The notes under the pieces: generated by a model
Told to the model about the DNA's origin: nothing
Seen by the model: the letters and a program-made list of their open reading frames with translations, nothing else
Database searches by the model: none
Position numbers and translations under genes: made by a program
Shown: positions 62,977-64,000 of the stretch, piece by piece
Layout of the letters: each line of letters begins with the position of its first letter
How positions within the stretch are numbered: the first letter of the stretch is position 1
NCBI RefSeq assembly: GCF_000317435.1
Contig: NC_019751.1
Coordinates: forward strand, 4,650,001-4,714,000
DNA from: Calothrix sp. PCC 6303
GTDB lineage: Bacteria; Cyanobacteriota; Cyanobacteriia; Cyanobacteriales; Nostocaceae
Reading direction: 5' to 3'
DNA length: 64,000 bases

Positions 62977-64000
62977 TACATCGACTGCATATTACATCTG
63001 ATTCTGCTTCGGAGTTGAAAGATCAGGAAAGGCAGAGTACAAATTTACCAGTGTTCCGCTATCAGGTTGAAGTTGTAAATGATCTTTCAAAGTCTAAGTT
63101 GAGAAAGGCAGTTAACCGTTCTCACCTAGCATTTGTGAATGGGATTAACCTACGGTTTGCGATCGCGTTTGGCTTGGTTTTTGCTCCCACTATAGCGAAA
63201 GCACAATCAATAAATTCTCCTGATAATTTATTGAGTTCTGAGTCTAATAAAGCACACGAAGATTTTGGAATTGAAAAAGTTGCAAAGGAAGAGGTAATTC
63301 TAGAGGAAAAAACTGATACCACCCAACTTATTAGTCAATCACAGGATTTGCCTAACATTGATGTTTTTTCAGAGGTTGAGTTTGCACCTACAGTAACTAG
63401 TTCCGGTAGCGTCTCAACGGCTAAAAGACTAGAAAAAGCTCTGAATCAAAAACCATTAAAAGAGGGTATTCAGCCTTTCCAACCTGCTAAGGAGGTTAAA
63501 TTACCTGCAAGTATACAAAAATTAGCTGAGAATAAAAAAGAAGAAGCTGGGGTTCTCCCTGTTGTCGCAAGTGAAATTTCCATAGATGCACAGCAGAAAG
63601 AACAAAAGCCAATTTCTTCCCCATCTTCCCCCACTACTCAAATCAAAATCCTTTCTCCTACTCCTGATTCAGTTGCTGATATTCCCGCAGCGACGGTTGT
63701 TTTGCAGTTCCCTGTGAATGCAAATATTGAGTTGCGGGTGAATGGTGAGTTGGTTAATAGCGACTCTATTGGACGCACAGAAACTGACTCTAGCAACAAT
63801 TTGGTGACACAAACTTGGTATGGTATTTCCCTCAAAGAAGGCGAAAATATCATTACTGCACAGATTGTAGGTACATCTGAGTCTGCATCTACGGTGAAAG
63901 TTGAAGTTAGGGGTGCGCCAACTAGTTTAAAATTGGATACAGTTGAAGCTCGTATTCCTGCGGATGGACGTTCGATTGCAAACGTTAAAGGACAATTAGT
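62973..64000 (+). CDS. Large envelope protein, N-terminal part (partial)
   Basis: The frame opens at the ATG at 62973, with a strong GGAGGAAGG upstream, overlaps the previous stop by 4 bp and is open to the window end (342 codons). A long N-terminal leader of about 65 residues leads to a hydrophobic segment (FAIAFGLVFAPTIAKAQ) that ends like a signal peptide. A Lys/Glu/Pro-rich linker of about 150 residues follows. From about residue 215 an Ig-like region appears (IKILSPTPDSVADIPAATVVLQF...IELRVNGELV...GENIITAQIVG). The missing part is needed for a family call; an outer membrane barrel or adhesin would fit the neighbours. Confidence 0.85.
   Translation, partial: MIHRLHITSDSASELKDQERQSTNLPVFRYQVEVVNDLSKSKLRKAVNRSHLAFVNGINLRFAIAFGLVFAPTIAKAQSINSPDNLLSSESNKAHEDFGIEKVAKEEVILEEKTDTTQLISQSQDLPNIDVFSEVEFAPTVTSSGSVSTAKRLEKALNQKPLKEGIQPFQPAKEVKLPASIQKLAENKKEEAGVLPVVASEISIDAQQKEQKPISSPSSPTTQIKILSPTPDSVADIPAATVVLQFPVNANIELRVNGELVNSDSIGRTETDSSNNLVTQTWYGISLKEGENIITAQIVGTSESASTVKVEVRGAPTSLKLDTVEARIPADGRSIANVKGQL

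Overview
The window is chromosomal DNA of a cyanobacterium, most likely a filamentous, heterocyst-forming type (Nostocales; Calothrix/Rivularia/Nostoc-like). Signs of this are the frequent GCGATCGC (HIP1) octamers, low GC with long AT-rich spacers, many dispersed palindromic repeats, a heptanucleotide tandem array (STRR type), an AMIN-domain TonB receptor, a long nifJ, and small families typical of cyanobacteria (Slr1339-like, DUF2949, KTSC, 2TM). No rRNA, tRNA or CRISPR array was found. The first gene (minus strand) and the last gene (plus strand) run off the window.

Layout. 1-9.4 kb: mixed single genes (KTSC protein, AbrB-type membrane protein, methyltransferase, retropepsin-like protease, WG-repeat protein, two tandem vWA proteins, DHFR-fold reductase, Slr1339-like protein, 2TM protein), followed by a strongly folded intergenic element at 9618-9745 that may be a structured RNA. 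9.8-20 kb: DUF2949, creatininase, a probable polyphosphate glucokinase, a CheR + multi-receiver hybrid histidine kinase pair, an amidase and a GDSL hydrolase. 20.5-29.5 kb: secreted HEAT-repeat protein, a CobN/BchH-type chelatase large subunit, a membrane-anchored HExxH protein, and a run of small unknown minus-strand genes, one resembling the N-terminal domain of cyanobacterial CHAT proteins.

29.9-32.3 kb: cysK followed at once by a TnpB-only transposon. Its ends can be proposed from two matching hairpins with compensatory changes and a GTTCAC repeat; the insertion keeps the cysK stop codon. 34-39.7 kb: a complete TonB-dependent uptake module (FecCD permease, ATPase, receptor with a Fur-like box upstream, lipoprotein binding protein), probably for heme, a siderophore or cobalamin. 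39.7-47.2 kb: a three-gene minus-strand unit of a dynamin-like GTPase, a large Hsp70/actin-fold ATPase and a 370-aa unknown protein, which is the best candidate here for a poorly described system. 47.8-50.7 kb: a HIP1-loaded 96-bp tandem repeat, a VapBC-type toxin-antitoxin pair and an intact IS4-family element with 31-bp inverted ends. 50.7-57.1 kb: HAD phosphatase, transaldolase, small acidic protein and pyruvate:flavodoxin oxidoreductase (nifJ). 57.9-64 kb: four co-directional exported proteins (DUF11, small DUF11-like, DUF11+SdrD-B, and the start of a large envelope protein), probably one cell-surface operon.

All functions come from reading motifs by eye. No database search was run.
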